The notes beneath the pieces are model-generated. The model saw only the letters and a program-made list of their open reading frames with translations. It had not been told where the DNA came from and searched no databases. Source: Kiritimatiellales bacterium (lineage in GTDB: Bacteria > Verrucomicrobiota > Kiritimatiellia > Kiritimatiellales > Tichowtungiaceae). From it: DNA of 7,602 bases. The DNA is taken from assembly GCA_028692515.1 (NCBI GenBank), contig JAQUXG010000076.1, positions 1-7,602 on the forward strand, written 5' to 3'. The position numbers and the translations under genes were made by a program. How positions within the stretch are numbered: position 1 is the stretch's first letter; the number at the start of each line of letters is the position of its first letter. Shown piece by piece: positions 5,506 to 7,602 of this stretch.

Positions 5506-5524
5506 TTTTCCGAACCTTGGAAAA
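5506..5524. repeat. TTTTCCGA palindrome, copy 5, just upstream of pcnB
   Basis: Arm TTTTCCGA (5506-5513), centre ACC, arm TTGGAAAA (5517-5524), with one G-T wobble at the same arm position as copy 3. Its centre is 53 bp from the centre of copy 4. It ends 11 nt before the pcnB ATG and contains the only purine-rich stretch (GGAAAA) near that start. Confidence 0.75.
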
Positions 5525-5535
5525 CTCACCATCCT

Positions 5536-6747
5536 ATGAAGCCTCAAATTATAGCCCGCCCCGACCATACCGTCAGCCGCAAACAGATCAGCGCCTCCGC
5601 GATTAAAGTTCTTTACGGACTCAAAGATGCCGGCTACACCGCCTATCTCGCCGGTGGCGGCGTACGCGACCTGCTCCTTGGCCGCAATCCTAAAGATTTT
5701 GATGTTGCCACCAACGCCACTCCCGAAGAGGTCAAGCGGGTCTTCCGCAACTGCCGTCTGATCGGCCGCCGCTTCCGGCTGGCCCATGTTTACTACCACG
5801 ATGAAATCATCGAAACCTCCACCTTCCGCGCGCCTGCGCCGCCCGCCGATGAAGCCCCTGACGACAACAACACCTTCTCGACGAAAGACGGGCTCGTTCT
5901 AAGAGACAATCTCTTTGGAACCCCCGAAGAAGACGCCCTGCGCCGCGACTTCACCATTAACGCCCTCTTCTACAACATCGCCGACTTTTCCATCATCGAC
6001 TACACCGGCGGACTGCGCGATCTGGACGCCCGGTTGTTGCGCGTCATCGGCGATCCTGATCAGCGCTTCATCGAAGACCCCGTACGCATCCTGCGCGCCA
6101 TCCGCTTCGCCGCCGCCCTTGGGTTCGAGATTGAACCCGCCGCCCGCGAAGCCATCCGCCGCCACGCAGGCCGGCTCGAAGACTGCTCCTCCTCACGCCT
6201 CTACGAAGAAATCCAGAAACTGCTCAGTTGCGGCAAGGCCGCGCGGGTTTTTGAACTCTGCTGCGAACTCCGCGTCTTTGAACACCTCTTCCCCGAACTC
6301 GGGGCATGGCTCAACGCGCCCGATGGCGACAGTAAAACCCACTGGCTTCAGAAAAGCTTCGCACAGATCGACCGCTGGCGCGCCGCAGGCTTCAACGTCG
6401 ACCCCGCCCTGCTCTTCGCCCTCATCTTCGGCGAATATCACGAATGGGTCGCCGCACAGATTGTGCAAAACGAAGAACTGCCGCACGCTGATGCGCTCAT
6501 CGAAGCCACTCACCGCCACATCCGCCAACTCGACCGCATCCGCATTCCCAAAGCTGCCACTCACCACATCGCGGAAATCATGAGCGGCCAGCCGCGCTTC
6601 CTGAAAATGACACCGAAAAACGCCCAGCGCATCATGCGTCACCGCAGCTTTCTCGATGCTTTTCTCTACTTCAAATTCGCCGCCCGCACCACCGGACGCC
6701 ACTCAGCCGAGCTCGAATGGTGGGAACAGCAGCGCAAAGCGAGATAA
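5536..6747 (+). CDS. pcnB: PcnB-type poly(A) polymerase / tRNA nucleotidyltransferase family protein
   Basis: This class II nucleotidyltransferase adds A residues to RNA 3' ends, which in bacteria marks RNA for decay. In the 403 residues, HTVSRKQIS (11-19) opens as in E. coli PcnB. The catalytic head has GGGVRDLLLG (40-49) and the metal-binding Asp pair in DFDV (54-57). GRRFRLAHV (77-85) is, as I recall, typical of poly(A) polymerases rather than CCA-adding enzymes. RRDFTINAL (136-144) and EDPVRILRAIRFAA (180-193) follow, then the helical body. Both tRNAs in the window encode CCA, so CCA addition is only a repair need here. The highly basic C-terminal tail of E. coli PcnB is missing; the protein ends soon after WWEQQRK. 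I chose the ATG at 5536 because conservation begins just after it. The frame is open upstream to a TTG at 5464 inside a palindrome. No good Shine-Dalgarno is visible. Confidence 0.92.
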   Translation: MKPQIIARPDHTVSRKQISASAIKVLYGLKDAGYTAYLAGGGVRDLLLGRNPKDFDVATNATPEEVKRVFRNCRLIGRRFRLAHVYYHDEIIETSTFRAPAPPADEAPDDNNTFSTKDGLVLRDNLFGTPEEDALRRDFTINALFYNIADFSIIDYTGGLRDLDARLLRVIGDPDQRFIEDPVRILRAIRFAAALGFEIEPAAREAIRRHAGRLEDCSSSRLYEEIQKLLSCGKAARVFELCCELRVFEHLFPELGAWLNAPDGDSKTHWLQKSFAQIDRWRAAGFNVDPALLFALIFGEYHEWVAAQIVQNEELPHADALIEATHRHIRQLDRIRIPKAATHHIAEIMSGQPRFLKMTPKNAQRIMRHRSFLDAFLYFKFAARTTGRHSAELEWWEQQRKAR

Positions 6748-6761
6748 AAACCTTTTACAGC

Positions 6762-6790
6762 TTGCCCCGTGCGGCTGAATATCATACATA
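6762..6790 (+). promoter_or_regulatory. Possible promoter of tRNA-Ser
   Basis: TTGCCC (6762-6767) and TACATA (6785-6790) are 17 nt apart, with the predicted start a few nt before the mature tRNA end at 6804. The -10 matches consensus at only three positions. Read-through from pcnB is also possible because no terminator separates them. Confidence 0.4.
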
Positions 6791-6803
6791 AAACGTCCTT
6801 CGC

Positions 6804-6899
<96 letters not shown>

Positions 6900-6902
6900 T
6901 TT

Positions 6903-6938
6903 AAACCTGTCAGATCTTGGTCTGTCAGGTTTTTTTTT
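6903..6938 (+). terminator. Intrinsic terminator after tRNA-Ser
   Basis: AAACCTGTCAGA (6903-6914) pairs with TCTGTCAGGTTT (6921-6932) with a single T-T mismatch and a 6-nt loop. It is followed by T residues to 6938. It lies 6 nt after the tRNA CCA end and separates the tRNA unit from what follows. Confidence 0.9.
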
Positions 6939-7215
6939 GAAAAATGGAGGATCGAAACATTCGAAAGGGACAGAATTCTTCAGCTTAAAACAAGCCTGGA
7001 ATTTATCTGGTTCTTCACTCGTGACCATTTTGCTTAAGTCCATTTTTACGAGTATCCGTGCCCGTCGCAAAAGCCGTTTGACAGCCACATCAGAAGATGT
7101 AAAATTTCTTTGTTTAGTATGCTTGTGCACCTCCTGATTGCAGGCTGGTGGTGTTTTCGGGCTACACGTCGTCCTGAAAAACAATCGCCTGCCTATCAGA
7201 AAAGTGAGATCCCTT
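6939..7215 (+). other. Long non-coding leader region upstream of the GH5-type gene
   Basis: No gene is seen on either strand. Short open frames here overlap the tRNA or have no family look. The region is visibly richer in A and T than the flanking genes. It holds a promoter at 7078-7105 and, in the transcribed leader, an imperfect hairpin at 7128-7150 (CACC-t-CCTG, loop ATTG, CAGG-ct-GGTG). A weaker pairing joins GTTTTCGGG (7153-7161) to CCTGAAAAAC (7173-7182). Confidence 0.55.
7078..7105 (+). promoter_or_regulatory. Sigma70-type promoter for the GH5-type gene
   Basis: A perfect TTGACA (7078-7083) and TAAAAT (7100-7105, one mismatch) lie 16 nt apart. The predicted start is near 7112, giving a leader of about 104 nt before the ATG at 7216, which leaves room for regulatory structure. 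Confidence 0.7.
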
Positions 7216-7602
7216 ATGAAGCTGTTAAAATATCTGTCGTTGCTCGCGGTCGTTCTGATCGGTCAACTCCCGCTTCAAGGCAAGGAACTCGCCGGCACGC
7301 TTGATGTTTCGAAAATGAGTGATGCAGAGATTGCCGCGATGCTGTCGATTCCCTCCAAGACCCTTGAACTCAAAGTTGATGGCAATAAGTTGATCAACAC
7401 AAAGGGCGACGAAGTGTGTTTGCAGGGCGTAAATGTCTGCAGTCTGGAATGGTCCGAGCGGGGTGAGCATATCCCTCAGTCGGTCAAGGTCGCAATTGAT
7501 GATTGGAACGCAAATGTCATCCGGTTGCCGGTGCATGATGACTTTTGGTTCGGCCGCGGCAAACCGCCGAACAGCTCGAGCAATGACGCCGAGGCATACC
7601 GG
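7216..7602 (+). CDS. Secreted glycoside hydrolase, GH5 (cellulase)-like, partial N-terminus
   Basis: The frame is open from the ATG at 7216 to the window edge (129 residues), so only the N-terminus is seen. A Sec signal peptide is clear: Lys at 2 and 5, a hydrophobic core at about 6-20, and likely cleavage near Gly22. After a short helical segment (about 32-48) comes LKVDGNKLINTKGDEVCLQG (52-71), a strand-rich lead-in typical of GH5 enzymes. Then come GVNVCSLEW (71-79) and the helix-strand WNANVIRLPV (97-106), where Arg103 fits the conserved GH5 Arg. The catalytic Glu residues would lie beyond the window, so activity and substrate cannot be judged. GH5 members cleave beta-glucans, mannans and related polysaccharides. 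The ribosome site is weak (AGTGAGA about 7 nt upstream). Confidence 0.8.
   Translation, partial: MKLLKYLSLLAVVLIGQLPLQGKELAGTLDVSKMSDAEIAAMLSIPSKTLELKVDGNKLINTKGDEVCLQGVNVCSLEWSERGEHIPQSVKVAIDDWNANVIRLPVHDDFWFGRGKPPNSSSNDAEAYR

Noticed and set aside
6940..7047. A 9-bp inverted repeat, AAAAATGGA (6940-6948) and TCCATTTTT (7039-7047)
   Set aside because: The arms are about 90 nt apart and AT-rich, so a chance match is likely in this composition; nothing else supports a mobile element end.

Overview
The window looks like housekeeping chromosome from a Gram-negative, LPS-making bacterium. My best guess is the PVC superphylum, Kiritimatiellota or a close relative (Pontiella-like). The support is indirect: lipid A genes, a GspE/PilB ATPase, a PcnB-type poly(A) polymerase, a secreted GH5-type glycosidase, and a dispersed TTTTTCCAA-N3-TTGGAAAAA palindrome that I associate from memory with that group. 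No rRNA or species-level marker is present, so the placement is tentative. There is no sign of a phage, transposon, CRISPR array or defence system.

Layout. Positions 1-165 are non-coding and hold three copies of the palindrome, the last overlapping the stop of the first gene. A minus-strand cluster occupies 166-3491. In transcription order it is a YkgJ-type Cys-cluster protein, fabZ, lpxA and a GspE/PilB ATPase. fabZ has its own good promoter, fabZ and lpxA are 8 nt apart, and lpxA and the ATPase overlap by an ATGA. A 130-nt divergent promoter region then leads to a plus-strand parvulin-type peptidyl-prolyl isomerase lipoprotein (3622-4749). This gene converges on a minus-strand tRNA-Leu(CAG) across a bidirectional terminator. 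From the tRNA-Leu/DUF4186 intergenic region, a plus-strand unit runs through a GTG-started DUF4186 protein (5074-5451), two more palindromes and a pcnB-type poly(A) polymerase (5536-6747). It is followed by tRNA-Ser(GCT) with a strong terminator. After about 280 nt of non-coding leader with a strong promoter, a signal-peptide-bearing GH5-family glycoside hydrolase starts at 7216 and runs off the window.

How the genes relate. FabZ dehydrates 3-hydroxyacyl-ACP for fatty-acid synthesis. LpxA takes the same 3-hydroxyacyl-ACP pool for the first step of lipid A synthesis, so these two form a classic envelope pair. The coupled pilus/secretion ATPase and the divergent envelope chaperone extend the cell-envelope theme. 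PcnB and the two tRNAs belong to RNA metabolism.

The most interesting structure is the palindrome family. There are five copies at two loci. At each locus the first copy abuts a TGA stop codon, and each locus holds a pair with centres 52-53 bp apart. The T-tract lies before and the A-tract after each stem, which is the wrong polarity for an intrinsic terminator. I did not find a convincing new multi-gene system in this window.
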